Assembly (NCBI GenBank): GCA_963700395.1 | Contig: CAVOXI010000002.1 | Location: 186,001-250,000, forward strand | Origin: Prado023 sp963700395 | Lineage (GTDB): Bacteria > Actinomycetota > Actinomycetes > S36-B12 > CAIYMF01 | DNA: 64,000 nt | Reading direction: 5' to 3' | In this document: in pieces, positions 51,017-59,869 of the stretch | Position numbering within the stretch: the first letter of the stretch is position 1 | How the letters are laid out: each line of letters starts with the position of its first letter | Notes under the pieces: model-generated | The model's database searches: none | What the model was told of the DNA's origin: nothing | What the model saw: only the letters and a program-made list of their open reading frames with translations | Translations under genes and position numbers: made by a program

Positions 51017-51818
51017 ATGCCCACCGCCGTGCTCAGCCTGCCGATCTGGCTGCTCACCGTCCTCATCATCGCGATCTTCGTCGGCGTGGCAGCCGTTGGC
51101 CTGCTCGCCGCGCGGCGCTGGCTCCTGCCGCACCTGGACATCGGGCAGGGCGACGCCGAGTTCGGCGGTGCCATGGTGCAGGCGATCCTCGTGTTCTACG
51201 CACTGGCGATCGCCCTCGTGGCGGTGAGCACCTGGGAGCAGCACAGCTCGATCTCCGAGCAGAGCTCGGTGGAGGCGGCGACGATCGCCACGCTGTACCG
51301 GCAGAGCGTGCTCTACCCCGAGGACGTCCGCGACGAGCTGCAGGACGACCTGCTGGAGTACACGACCTTCATCGTCGAGGAGGCGTGGCCGGCGCAGGCA
51401 CGCGGCGAGGTCCCGGAGGGCGGCACGGCACTGATCACCGGCATCCAGGCCACGCTGGGCTCATACGACCCGACCTCCACCGGGATGGAGGCCGTCGCAC
51501 GCGCAGGCCCTGGACACGTTCCGCGACATGGTGGAGCTGCGCAGGCTTCGCCTGGACGCGGTCGGCGGGCACCTCTCGATCGCGATGTGGGCGTTCGTCC
51601 TGGTGGGAGCGGGCATCTCCCTGGCCTCGTCCTACCTCTTCGTCGTGGGTGACGCACGCCTGCACCTGATCCTGGTCGGGTTCCTGGCGACGATCATCGC
51701 CATGGTGGTCGTCCTCATCGCCGCCTACGACAGCCCCTTCGTCGGGGATCTGGCAGTGTCCTCCGACTCCTACCAGCTGGTGCTCGACGCAGCCAGGTCG
51801 GTCACCGCCACCGAGTAG
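51017..51818 (+). CDS. DUF4239 (bestrophin-like) membrane protein (one frameshift)
   Basis: ~266 residues; GGAG 7 nt ahead of ATG 51017. Two N-terminal helices, DAEFGGAMVQAILVFYALAIALVAVSTWEQ, EAATIATLYRQSVLYPEDVR and TFIVEEAWPAQARGEVP fit DUF4239. After a one-base shift near 51495 the end continues FVLVGAGISLASSYLFVVGD and ATIIAMVVVLIAAYDSPFVGD. Function unknown; possibly channel-like. Confidence 0.78.
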
Positions 51819-51953
51819 GCCGACCGCAAGGACCTTGCGCCGCGATGGCGCTGTCCGGGGCAGATCGGGACCTCGGTACCGTTGGGGCGGGCCCGGATCC
51901 CCGCAGCGCCCGCTGCGCCGGCGATCCGGCCGATCGCGGAAGGGATCGCACGC

Positions 51954-52943
51954 ATGAGGACGCGCATCACGGAGCTGTTCGGCATCGAGCACCCGATCAT
52001 CCAGGGCGGGATGCACTACGTCGGCTTCGCCGAGCTCGCCGCCGCGGTGTCCAACGCCGGGGGCCTCGGGATCATCACGGGGCTCACGCAGCGCACGCCC
52101 GAGGACCTCGCCACGGAGATCGCCCGGTGCCAGGCGTTGACCGACAAGCCGTTCGGGGTGAACCTCACGTTCCTGCCGACGGTCGCATCCCCGGACTACC
52201 CGGGCTATGTGCGCGCGATCCTCGAGGCCGGCGTGCCGGTCGTCGAGACCGCCGGGCGCAACCCCGAGGCGGTCCTTCCGGTGCTCAAGGCCGCCGGGGT
52301 CAGGGTGATCCACAAGTGCACGTCGGTCCGCCACGCGCTCAAGGCCCAGTCCATCGGATGCGACGCGGTCTCGGTCGACGGCTTCGAGTGCGGCGGGCAC
52401 CCCGGTGAGGACGACGTCCCCAACATGATCCTGCTCCCCCGCGCCGCCGACGAGCTCTCGATCCCGTTCGTCGCCTCCGGCGGGCAGGCCGACGGGCGCA
52501 GCCTCGTCGCGTCGCTGGCGATGGGAGCCGAGGGGATCAACATGGGCACGCGCTTCATCGCCACGCAGGAGGCCCCGGTCCACCAGCGGGTCAAGGACGC
52601 GATCGTCGCCGCCTCCGAGCTCGACACCCGCCTGGTGATGCGCCCCCTGCGCAACACCGAGCGGGTCATGGTCAACGCGGCGGTCGAGCGACTGCTCGCC
52701 AAGGAGAAGGAGCTGGGCGCGGACCTGGCGTTCGAGGACATCATCGAGCAGGTCGCCGGGGTCTACCCACGGATCATGATCGAGGGTGACATGGACGCCG
52801 GGGCATGGTCGTGCGGCATGGTCGCCGGGCTCATCCACGACATCCCGACGTGCAAGGACCTGATCGACCGGATCATGGCCGAGGCTGAGGAGATCATCCG
52901 CGGCCGGCTCACGGGGATGCTGGACGCGGCGACTGCTGTTTGA
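51954..52943 (+). CDS. Nitronate monooxygenase / FMN-dependent enoyl reductase-type enzyme
   Basis: 329 residues; start 51954. MRTRITELFGIEHPIIQGGM is the classic 2-nitropropane dioxygenase opening, followed by AVSNAGGLGIITG (FMN), GVNLTFLP, SVDGFECGGHPGEDDV with the phosphate-binding loop and IPFVASGGQADGRSLVASLAMGAEGINMGTRF. The enzyme family covers nitronate oxidation and FabK-like enoyl reduction; here the neighbours do not decide. FMN, cytosolic. Confidence 0.85.
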   Translation: MRTRITELFGIEHPIIQGGMHYVGFAELAAAVSNAGGLGIITGLTQRTPEDLATEIARCQALTDKPFGVNLTFLPTVASPDYPGYVRAILEAGVPVVETAGRNPEAVLPVLKAAGVRVIHKCTSVRHALKAQSIGCDAVSVDGFECGGHPGEDDVPNMILLPRAADELSIPFVASGGQADGRSLVASLAMGAEGINMGTRFIATQEAPVHQRVKDAIVAASELDTRLVMRPLRNTERVMVNAAVERLLAKEKELGADLAFEDIIEQVAGVYPRIMIEGDMDAGAWSCGMVAGLIHDIPTCKDLIDRIMAEAEEIIRGRLTGMLDAATAV

Positions 52944-52981
52944 CTGGGGCCTCATCCCGCGATCCGACCCCAGGAGCCACC

Positions 52982-53425
52982 GTGCCCCCGACCCCGACCG
53001 GCCCGTCCTCGCTGCCGAGGACGATCGCGAGGGTCGTCCTCGGAGCCTTCCTGCTCATGACCGGTGTCGGTCACCTCACCAGCCAGCGCCAGGCGTTCCA
53101 GGCCCAGGTGCCCACGTGGGTGCCCCTCGACCCGGACCTCGTCGTGGTCGCCTCGGGTGTGGTGGAGATCGTTCTCGGCCTGGCGCTCATCGCCCTGCCC
53201 CGTCACCGTGTCGCGGTCGGCTGGATCGTGGCCGCCTTCTTCGTGGCGATCTTCCCGGGCAACATCTCCCAGTACGTCACCGGGACCGACGCGTTCGGCC
53301 TGGACACCGACCGCGCACGGCTCATCCGGTTGTTCCTCCAGCCGGTCCTGGTCGTCTGGGCCCTGTGGTCCACCGGCGCGTGGGCGGCGTGGCGGGCGCG
53401 CCGGACCGTGGCGGAGCCCGCCTGA
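52982..53425 (+). CDS. DoxX-like membrane protein
   Basis: 147 residues from GTG 52982, chosen because AGGAG lies 6 nt ahead; a TTG at 52940 overlapping the previous stop is possible. Four helices: TIARVVLGAFLLMTGVGHL, LVVVASGVVEIVLGLALIALP, VAVGWIVAAFFVAIFPGNI and LIRLFLQPVLVVWAL. Matches the DoxX-like group of small membrane proteins of unknown role. Probably in operon with the FMN enzyme. Confidence 0.75.
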   Translation: MPPTPTGPSSLPRTIARVVLGAFLLMTGVGHLTSQRQAFQAQVPTWVPLDPDLVVVASGVVEIVLGLALIALPRHRVAVGWIVAAFFVAIFPGNISQYVTGTDAFGLDTDRARLIRLFLQPVLVVWALWSTGAWAAWRARRTVAEPA

Positions 53426-53518
53426 CGGGTGTGGCCCTCCCGGTCGACGCCGGAGCGCTCTGAGCCGACGCGTGAGGGTGTGCGCGGGGGCTGGGTCCGC
53501 GGGGGGCGCCAGGGCGAC

Positions 53519-54208
53519 CTACAGGGGGTGGAGCCTGTCCTCCTCGATGGCCGCGTCCAGGGTCTCGAGGAAGGCCTTGCGCGCCTTCACCTTGGTGCTC
53601 GCGTGGGCGACCATGTCGAGCTTCTTCATCTGTTCGGCGACCGCCCGGGCGGCGGGCATCAGGTCCTCGGGTGCCACGACCGCGTCGAGGAACCCGGCCC
53701 GCATGGCCTCCTCGGGCTCGAACATCTCGGCGTTGATCACCGAGCGGTTGAAGTAGGACCTGCGCAGCCGATCGCGCGCCAGCTCGATGCCCACGTGGTG
53801 CATGGTCATGCCGATCTGCACCTCGTTCAGCCCGATGCGGAACGGCCCCTCGACGCCCACGCGGTAGTCCGCCGAGAGCAGGATGAACGCGCCCTTGGCC
53901 ACGGCGTGGCCCGGGCAGGCGACGATGATCGGGAACGGATGCGCGAGCATCCGGCGTGCGAGGCCGGACCCTGCGGCCACCAGGTCGATGGCGTTCTGCG
54001 GGCCCGACCTCATGACCTTCAGGTCGTACCCACCGGAGAGGATCCCCGGCTGGCCGGTGATGATCACGACGGCGCCGTCCGCCTCGGCCCGGTCCAACGC
54101 CGCATGGAAGGCGGCGATGACGTCCGGGGAGATGGCGTTCACCTTGCCGTTGTCGAGGGTCAGCGTGGCGATGCCGTCCTCGAGGTCGTAGCTGATCAGG
54201 TCGCTCAC
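53519..54208 (-). CDS. Enoyl-CoA hydratase/isomerase family protein
   Basis: 229 residues; GTG 54208 with AGGAGG 8 nt ahead. Crotonase marks: ATLTLDNGKVNAISPDVIAAF, SGGYDLKVM (oxyanion hole I), CPGHAVAKGAFILLSADYRVG (oxyanion hole II) and FRIGLNEVQIGM. A Glu occurs in the usual catalytic loop (LNEVQIG). Acts on acyl-CoA. Single gene converging with the DoxX-like gene. Substrate unknown. Confidence 0.85.
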   Translation of the reverse strand: MSDLISYDLEDGIATLTLDNGKVNAISPDVIAAFHAALDRAEADGAVVIITGQPGILSGGYDLKVMRSGPQNAIDLVAAGSGLARRMLAHPFPIIVACPGHAVAKGAFILLSADYRVGVEGPFRIGLNEVQIGMTMHHVGIELARDRLRRSYFNRSVINAEMFEPEEAMRAGFLDAVVAPEDLMPAARAVAEQMKKLDMVAHASTKVKARKAFLETLDAAIEEDRLHPL

Positions 54209-54360
54209 GTCGGATTCCTCCTGGTGTCGGCAGTTGCGGTGTCGGCAACTGCGCGGATCTGCCCACGCGACAGTAGCCCGCGCCCCGCGACCCGCCGAGG
54301 CTGGGTCCACCCGAGGTCGGCCGACGACCCCGCCGGCAGCGGACGACGGCGTCCAGCGCC

Positions 54361-55032
54361 TCAGTCGGTGATGCGCAGCCAGTAGCCACGCCCGGGTTGG
54401 CTGAGCAGGCACGTGGGCTCGGCAGGGGTCCGCTCCAGCTTGCGTCGCAGCGTGTTGATGTAGACGCGCACGTAGTTGCGGTGGCTGGGCTCGTCCTCGC
54501 CCCACACCAGGGCGAGCAGGTCCTCCGGGGTGACCGGCTTCCCGCCGGCGCGCGCGAGGACGGCGAGCACCGCCCACTCGGTGGCCGTCAGGGACACGAC
54601 ACGACCGTCGGTGTCGGTCACCTCCTGCCGGGCGAGGTCGACCGCGAAGAGCGGTGTCCGGACCACGTCCACGACCCCGGACCGCCGTCCCACCGCCCGG
54701 ATCCGGGCGAGGAGCTCCTGGAGCCCGAACGGCTTGGTCATGTAGTCGTCCGCCCCCGAGTCCAGGGCTGCCACCTTGTCCGACTGGTCACGCCTGGCCG
54801 ACAGCACGACGATCGGCCCGTCGTGCGCGGTCCTCAGGTCGGGCAGCAGCCGGAGCCCGTCCTCGTCGGGCAGCCCGAGGTCCAGCAGGATGACGTCGTA
54901 ACGCAGCGATGCCACGGCCCGTCGCGCGCCGTGGGCGTCGGGCACGTCGAAGACCGTGAACCCCTGGGCCCGCAGGGCGATGGCCAGTGAGCGTCGCACG
55001 GCGTGGTCGTCCTCCACCAGGAGGATCCTCAC
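54361..55032 (-). CDS. KdpE-like response regulator
   Basis: 223 residues from GTG 55032, overlapping the kinase stop by GTGA. Receiver with Asp51 (LLDLGLPDEDGL) and KPFGLQELLAR; winged helix LTATEWAVLAVLARAGGKPVTPEDLLALVWGED, then RVYINTLRRKLE and QPGRGYWLRI, the KdpE pattern. Third gene of the transporter-kinase-regulator operon; its likely target is the transporter operon itself. Confidence 0.85.
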   Translation of the reverse strand: MRILLVEDDHAVRRSLAIALRAQGFTVFDVPDAHGARRAVASLRYDVILLDLGLPDEDGLRLLPDLRTAHDGPIVVLSARRDQSDKVAALDSGADDYMTKPFGLQELLARIRAVGRRSGVVDVVRTPLFAVDLARQEVTDTDGRVVSLTATEWAVLAVLARAGGKPVTPEDLLALVWGEDEPSHRNYVRVYINTLRRKLERTPAEPTCLLSQPGRGYWLRITD

Positions 55033-56372
55033 CGGGTCACCTGGACCGTGGCCGTGAGCCCGCCGCCCACGGTCGCGTCGTAGGCGATGGTCACACCGAT
55101 GAGCTCGGCGAGCCGGTCGACGATGAGCAGCCCCATCCCGTGCCGGCTGCGGCCCACATCGGCCGAGTCCGCGTCGAGCCCCGGACCGTGATCGACGACC
55201 GCGACCGACGTGACCGTCGCGCCGGCGGCGAGGACGACCTCGACCGGCGAGTCCGCGGGTGTGTGAGTCAGGGCGTTGGCGACCAGGTTGGCCAGGATCC
55301 GCTCGAGGAGCGCCGCGTCCGTGACCACGACGACCGGGCCCCCCGCGGGGATGACGCGGAGCCGGGGCGATGCCCACGCCGCGACAACCCGGTCAGCGAC
55401 CTCGGCGAGGTCGGTGGCGCGGCTGTCCACCTGCAGCACGCCGGCCTCGACCCGAGAGGAGTCCAGCACGGCACCGAGCACCTCGTCGAGCCTGATCGCC
55501 GACTGGCGCAGGCCGTTGAGCAGCTCGGCCCGATCCGCCTCCGAGAGCGTGCCCTCAGTCATCAGCAGGGCGTCAGCCGAGACCCGGATCCCGGCCAGGG
55601 GGGTCCGCAGGTCGTGTCCCACGCTGGCCAGCAGCGTGGCCCGGGCACGGTCGACCTCAGCGAGCCGGGCGGATCTCTCCTGCTCGGCCACGAGCTCGGT
55701 GCTCTCCCAGGCGCGGACCACCGCGGTCGCCAGCGTGTCGGCGAACCCACGGTTCACGCCCATGATCTCCGCGCCGCGCCCGACCACCCGGAACCCCGGG
55801 GCCACCGCCACGTCGATCACCGGGTCCGAGGGCTGCGGGCCGGCACCGGCGCGGGCACTGCTCAGGAGCACATCGCCGGTGGGGTCGAGAAGGACGGCCT
55901 CGTCGAGGTCCAGGGCCGACCGGAAGGCCGTGAGGGTCTCCAGCGGGGACGTCGAGTCGGGGCGGAGCACCTCAGCCATCACGGACTCACGGGCGTTGGC
56001 AGCAGCCGCGGCCGCCTCGGAGCCGAGGACGACCTCCACGAGCGTGCTCACGCCCACCGCAAGGAGCAGGAACACCGCAAGGGAGACCCAGTTCTCCTGG
56101 GCCTGGATCGCGAACGTCCCGTAGGGAGGGACGAGGAACCAGTTGACCGCGAGGAAGGCCCCGACCGCGGTTGCCGCGGCCATCGTCCGGCCGGCGAACA
56201 GCGAGACGACCACGACCTCGACCAGCACGACGAGCAGGACCTCCGCCAGCCCCACCGGACGCATCGCGGTGGCAACGGCGATGGTGGCCACGATGGCCAG
56301 CACAGCCAGTCCGACGACGAGCGGTCGGCGGCGCCACCTCGCCGTCGCGCTCGTCGACGTGGCCGGACTCAT
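55029..56372 (-). CDS. KdpD-like sensor kinase without the N-terminal KdpD domain
   Basis: 447 residues; ATG 56372 overlaps the transporter stop by ATGA. Begins with a four-helix DUF4118 membrane domain (VVGLAVLAIVATIAVATA, EVLLVVLVEVVVVSLFAG, GAFLAVNWFLVPPYGTF, FLLLAVGVSTLVEVVLG), a GAF-like linker, then the H-box ASVGHDLRTPLAGIRVSADAL, N-box LERILANLVANALTHTP, DHGPGLD and GMGLLIVDRLAEL. The ~370-residue ATP/USP domain of full KdpD is missing. Senses K+ or membrane state by analogy. Confidence 0.83.
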   Translation of the reverse strand: MSPATSTSATARWRRRPLVVGLAVLAIVATIAVATAMRPVGLAEVLLVVLVEVVVVSLFAGRTMAAATAVGAFLAVNWFLVPPYGTFAIQAQENWVSLAVFLLLAVGVSTLVEVVLGSEAAAAAANARESVMAEVLRPDSTSPLETLTAFRSALDLDEAVLLDPTGDVLLSSARAGAGPQPSDPVIDVAVAPGFRVVGRGAEIMGVNRGFADTLATAVVRAWESTELVAEQERSARLAEVDRARATLLASVGHDLRTPLAGIRVSADALLMTEGTLSEADRAELLNGLRQSAIRLDEVLGAVLDSSRVEAGVLQVDSRATDLAEVADRVVAAWASPRLRVIPAGGPVVVVTDAALLERILANLVANALTHTPADSPVEVVLAAGATVTSVAVVDHGPGLDADSADVGRSRHGMGLLIVDRLAELIGVTIAYDATVGGGLTATVQVTR

Positions 56373-58294
56373 GCGCGCATGTCGACCATGCGGTCCGGTT
56401 CGTCCACCGCGTCGAGGATCAGGGGCACGCTGATCACGATAACGCCCGGGACGAAGAGCAGGCGGGTCTTGAGCCGCAGGGCGGACTGGTTGTGCAACAC
56501 GTGCTCCCACCAGCGCCGGACCACGTACTCGGGGACGAACACGGCCACGATGTCGCGCTGGCTCTCACGGCGGACGCTGCGCACGTGGTCCAGGACCGGG
56601 CCCGTGACGTCTCGGTACGGGGAGGCCACGACGGTGAGCGGGACGGGGATCTGCCGGTTCAGCCACTCGGCCTCGAGCCGGCCGGTGGAGTCCGGGTCGA
56701 GCTCGACGTGCAGGCCCACGATGGTGCTGGGCCGGGTGGCCCGCGCATAGGCCAGGGCCTGGAGGGCCGGCGCGTTCAGGCGGCTGACGAGGACCACGGC
56801 GTGGACCCTGCTGGGCAGGCGCACCCCGCCCTCGGGAGGCGACAGGCGCAGGTCGGCCGTCTCGTAGTGACGCTTGATGGCCATCATGATCCCGACGAAC
56901 ACCGGGATCGCGACCATCACGAGCCACGCCCCGTGGCTGAACTTGGTGAGGATGACGATCACGAGCACCAGCGAGGTGACGGATGCGCCGAGGAGGTTGA
57001 TGGCCCTGGAGGTCTGCAGGCCGCGGCGACCGGACGTGGCGGTGCGCAGGGCTGCCGTCCAGTGCCGGACCATCCCGAACTGGGAGAGGCTGAACGACAG
57101 GAACACCCCCAGGATGTAGAGCTGGACCAGCCGGGTCACTGACGCGTCGAAGGCCACGATCAGCCCGGCGGCGAAGAGCGCAAGCAGGATGATCCCGTTG
57201 CTGAACACGAGCCGGTCGCCGCGCCGGCCGAGCTGCCGGGGGAGGTACCCGTCGCGACCGAGCACTGAGGCCATCTGCGGGAACGCGTTGTAGGCGGTGT
57301 TGGCCGCCAGCACCAGCACCAGCATGGTGGCGATCTGCAGGAAGTAGAACCCGAAGGATCCTGCGCCGAACACGGCCGTGCCCAGCTGGGCGATGACGGT
57401 CTGCTGCACGTAGTCAGCAGGCAGCCCCAGCTCGGCAGGGAACTCGGCGTACTTCACGCCCGCGGAGGTGGCCAGGAGCGTCACGCCGTAGAACATCGTG
57501 ATCGCCAGGGCTCCCATCACCACCAGGGTGGTGGCCGCGTTGCGCGACCGGGGCTTGCGGAAGAACGGCACCCCGTTGCTGATCGCCTCCACCCCGGTCA
57601 GGGCGGTGCACCCGGAGGCGAACGCGCGCAGCACGAGGTACACCATCGCCGCGCTGGTCAGGTCCGCACCGTGCACCGTGTACCCCGCACTCTCGGCTGT
57701 CACCCCGTCCCCGAAGAGGATCTTGTACAGGCCGAGGGCGAGCATCGTCAGCACCACCGCGATGAAGGCGTACGTCGGGGCGGCGAAGGCCCGGCCCGAC
57801 TCGCGGATCCCCCGCAGGTTCACGGCCGTGAGCACGACGACGATGCCGACGCAGACCAGCAGGGTGTACGGGGCGAGCTCCGGGAACGCCGAGACCAGGT
57901 TGGCCACCCCGGAGGTCACCGACACCGAGACCGTCAGGATGTAGTCGACGATCAGCGCCGAGGCAGCGACCAGTGCGGGGGTCTGGCCGAGGTTCTCCTT
58001 GCTCACGGCGTAGGCCCCGCCGCCACCGGGATAGGCGTGCACCGTCTTGGAGTACGAGGCCACGACCACGACCAGGAGGAACACGACCGCCAACCCCACC
58101 CACGGGGTCAGGGTCAGCGCGGCGGCACCGCCGATGGCCAGCACCAGCAGGATCTCCTGGGTCGCGTACGCCACCGACGACAGCGGATCCGAGCAGAAGA
58201 TCGGGAGGGCGAGTCGCTTGGGCAGCGTGGCATGCCCGGCGGCATCGGAATCCAACGGACGACCGACGACAAGTCGCTTCGCAGTGAGGAGCAT
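56369..58294 (-). CDS. KimA-like APC-family permease (probable potassium/amino acid transporter)
   Basis: 641 residues, intact. Twelve helices, beginning PIFCSDPLSSVAYATQEILLVL and VVASYSKTVHAYPGGGGAYAV, typical of the APC group that includes KimA (YdaO), a high-affinity K+ importer; ~180 soluble C-terminal residues (RLPSRVHAVVLVSRLNAPALQALAYAR) resemble a USP-like domain. First gene of an operon with KdpD/KdpE-like proteins, which supports a K+ role. An amino acid substrate is not excluded. No ydaO-type riboswitch is evident in the 132 bp upstream. Confidence 0.78.
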   Translation of the reverse strand: MLLTAKRLVVGRPLDSDAAGHATLPKRLALPIFCSDPLSSVAYATQEILLVLAIGGAAALTLTPWVGLAVVFLLVVVVASYSKTVHAYPGGGGAYAVSKENLGQTPALVAASALIVDYILTVSVSVTSGVANLVSAFPELAPYTLLVCVGIVVVLTAVNLRGIRESGRAFAAPTYAFIAVVLTMLALGLYKILFGDGVTAESAGYTVHGADLTSAAMVYLVLRAFASGCTALTGVEAISNGVPFFRKPRSRNAATTLVVMGALAITMFYGVTLLATSAGVKYAEFPAELGLPADYVQQTVIAQLGTAVFGAGSFGFYFLQIATMLVLVLAANTAYNAFPQMASVLGRDGYLPRQLGRRGDRLVFSNGIILLALFAAGLIVAFDASVTRLVQLYILGVFLSFSLSQFGMVRHWTAALRTATSGRRGLQTSRAINLLGASVTSLVLVIVILTKFSHGAWLVMVAIPVFVGIMMAIKRHYETADLRLSPPEGGVRLPSRVHAVVLVSRLNAPALQALAYARATRPSTIVGLHVELDPDSTGRLEAEWLNRQIPVPLTVVASPYRDVTGPVLDHVRSVRRESQRDIVAVFVPEYVVRRWWEHVLHNQSALRLKTRLLFVPGVIVISVPLILDAVDEPDRMVDMRA

Positions 58295-58426
58295 GGTTCA
58301 ACCGTGGCCCGGCAGCGGGCATCCCCGCTGGCATCCTTGACACGGCATTGACGTGTGCCTCGGGAGGTCGCCGGGTTGCGGGCGGCCCGCAACGCGAGAG
58401 CATGGGGCCCGGAGCAAGGAGCAGAT

Positions 58427-59359
58427 GTGTTCATCCCCGCCTCGGACGCCGAGATCGCCCTGAGGATCGACCTCCCCAGCAGGGAGGTCACCCAGGGCTC
58501 GCCCCTGTCCGGCACCGTGCTGGCCGAGGCCGGCAGCGACCTCAGCGTGGTCGGGTGTGAGGTCGCCCTGATCAGGACGACGAACTACGTCTACCGCCAG
58601 GGGAACCTGTACGGCGGTGCGATGAGCGTGCCCACACGCGCCACCGAGGTCCTCACAGCACGGGGCATCGCCTGCGCCGGGCCGCTGCGGGCGGGCGGCA
58701 CGCTGACGCTGCCGTTCACGCTGGAGGTCCCGGTCGAGGGACCCGGGACGGTTGCGGGCGCCCTTGTCCAGGTCCACTGGGCCATCCGCGTGCGCATGCA
58801 GGTCAGCGGGTCCGCACCCAAGGAGCACACCCGCGAGGTCGTCGTGCTCTCCCGCGCGGGGGATCTCGTCACCGTCGCCGATGAGCCTGCCACCACCGCG
58901 GACCGTGGGCTGGTCGTCCTGCGCTTCGCGTCCCTGTCGTCGCGGCGCCTCATGCCGGCGACGAGCATCACGGGCATGCTCGCGGTGGAACCACGCCGTG
59001 CGGGGGCGGCTCGAGGGCTGCGCGTCGAGCTCCTCCTCCGCGAGCAGGTCCACCGCGGTCCGTGGGTCGGGACCGACCCGACCCGCAACCCTGCCAACGA
59101 GAGCAGGGAGAGGGACACGCTGGTCGTCGGGCAGGTGATCGCCCACCACATCGAGCTGGATCCCGGCGCGCCGGTCGCGCTGCCCTTCCGCCTGGAGGTC
59201 CCCGAACGGCTGCCCGCCCCCACCGTGGTCACCGACCGGTTCAGCCTGACGTGGGTCCTGCGCGGCCTGGCGGACCGGGCGCTGCGCCCCGACCCGTTCG
59301 TGGAGGTCCAGCTCCACGGCGCCACGACCCCGGCTGACCGGCCACCGCCTTTGTTGTAG
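58427..59359 (+). CDS. Arrestin-like (Spo0M-type) protein
   Basis: 310 residues from GTG 58427, with AAGGAG 5-6 nt ahead. Two beta-sandwich halves: DLPSREVTQGSPLSGTVLAEAG ... GTLTLPFTLEVPVEGPGT and a second half LRVELLLREQVHRGPWVGTD ... PVALPFRLEVPERLPAPT. This resembles arrestin-N/Spo0M-like folds. No helix or signal, so cytosolic scaffold-like. Function unknown. Divergent from the KimA-like gene. Confidence 0.6.
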   Translation: MFIPASDAEIALRIDLPSREVTQGSPLSGTVLAEAGSDLSVVGCEVALIRTTNYVYRQGNLYGGAMSVPTRATEVLTARGIACAGPLRAGGTLTLPFTLEVPVEGPGTVAGALVQVHWAIRVRMQVSGSAPKEHTREVVVLSRAGDLVTVADEPATTADRGLVVLRFASLSSRRLMPATSITGMLAVEPRRAGAARGLRVELLLREQVHRGPWVGTDPTRNPANESRERDTLVVGQVIAHHIELDPGAPVALPFRLEVPERLPAPTVVTDRFSLTWVLRGLADRALRPDPFVEVQLHGATTPADRPPPLL

Positions 59360-59380
59360 TGTCAACTGATCGCCTACGAT
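59351..59380 (+). promoter_or_regulatory. Promoter and possible operator of the marR-MFS pair (leaderless)
   Basis: TTGTTG (59351-59356), 18 nt, TACGAT (59375-59380); the first transcribed base should fall at the ATG (59387), giving a leaderless mRNA. GTTG (59353-59356) and CAAC (59363-59366) form a small dyad over the spacer where a MarR repressor could bind. Confidence 0.5.
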
Positions 59381-59386
59381 GGTCCC

Positions 59387-59869
59387 ATGAGCACCCGCTG
59401 GCTGGATGACGATGAGATGGCGGCGTGGGTGCGCCTGGCCGCGGTGCTGGAGCTGCTGCCCGGAGTCCTGGACTCCCAGCTGCGCCGGGACGCCGACCTC
59501 ACCCACTTCGAGTACTTCGTGCTGGCGATGCTGTCCGAGGCACCGGAGCGCACGCTGCGGATGACCGCACTGGCAGCTCGGACCAACGCGACCCTCCCCC
59601 GGCTCTCCCACGTGATCCGCCGGCTGGAGGAGCGCGGACTCGTCGAGCGCTTCCCCTGCCCCCAGGACGGCCGGGCCACGAACGCGCGACTGACCGAGGA
59701 CGGCTGGGCCAAGGTCGTCGCCACCGCCCCGGGGCACGTGGGGACGGTGCGTGCGAACGTCATCGACGCCCTGACCCGCGAGCAGGTCCACGAGCTGTCG
59801 GAGATCGCCGGGGCCATCCTGCAGCGGGTGGACCCCAAGGGGCTGCTGGCATCGCCCCCGCGCGGGTGA
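59387..59869 (+). CDS. MarR-family transcriptional regulator
   Basis: 160 residues. Winged helix in the middle: THFEYFVLAMLSEAPERTLRMTALA, NATLPRLSHVIRRLEERGLVERF and the wing with PCPQDGRATNARLTEDG (the D-x-R of MarR). Ends with helices for dimerisation. Its stop overlaps the MFS start (GTGA). Probably represses this pair in the absence of an inducer. Confidence 0.9.
   Translation: MSTRWLDDDEMAAWVRLAAVLELLPGVLDSQLRRDADLTHFEYFVLAMLSEAPERTLRMTALAARTNATLPRLSHVIRRLEERGLVERFPCPQDGRATNARLTEDGWAKVVATAPGHVGTVRANVIDALTREQVHELSEIAGAILQRVDPKGLLASPPRG

Noticed and set aside
58295..58426. A c-di-AMP (ydaO) riboswitch before the KimA-like gene
   Set aside because: The gap is only 132 bp and shared with a divergent gene; I do not see the conserved core.
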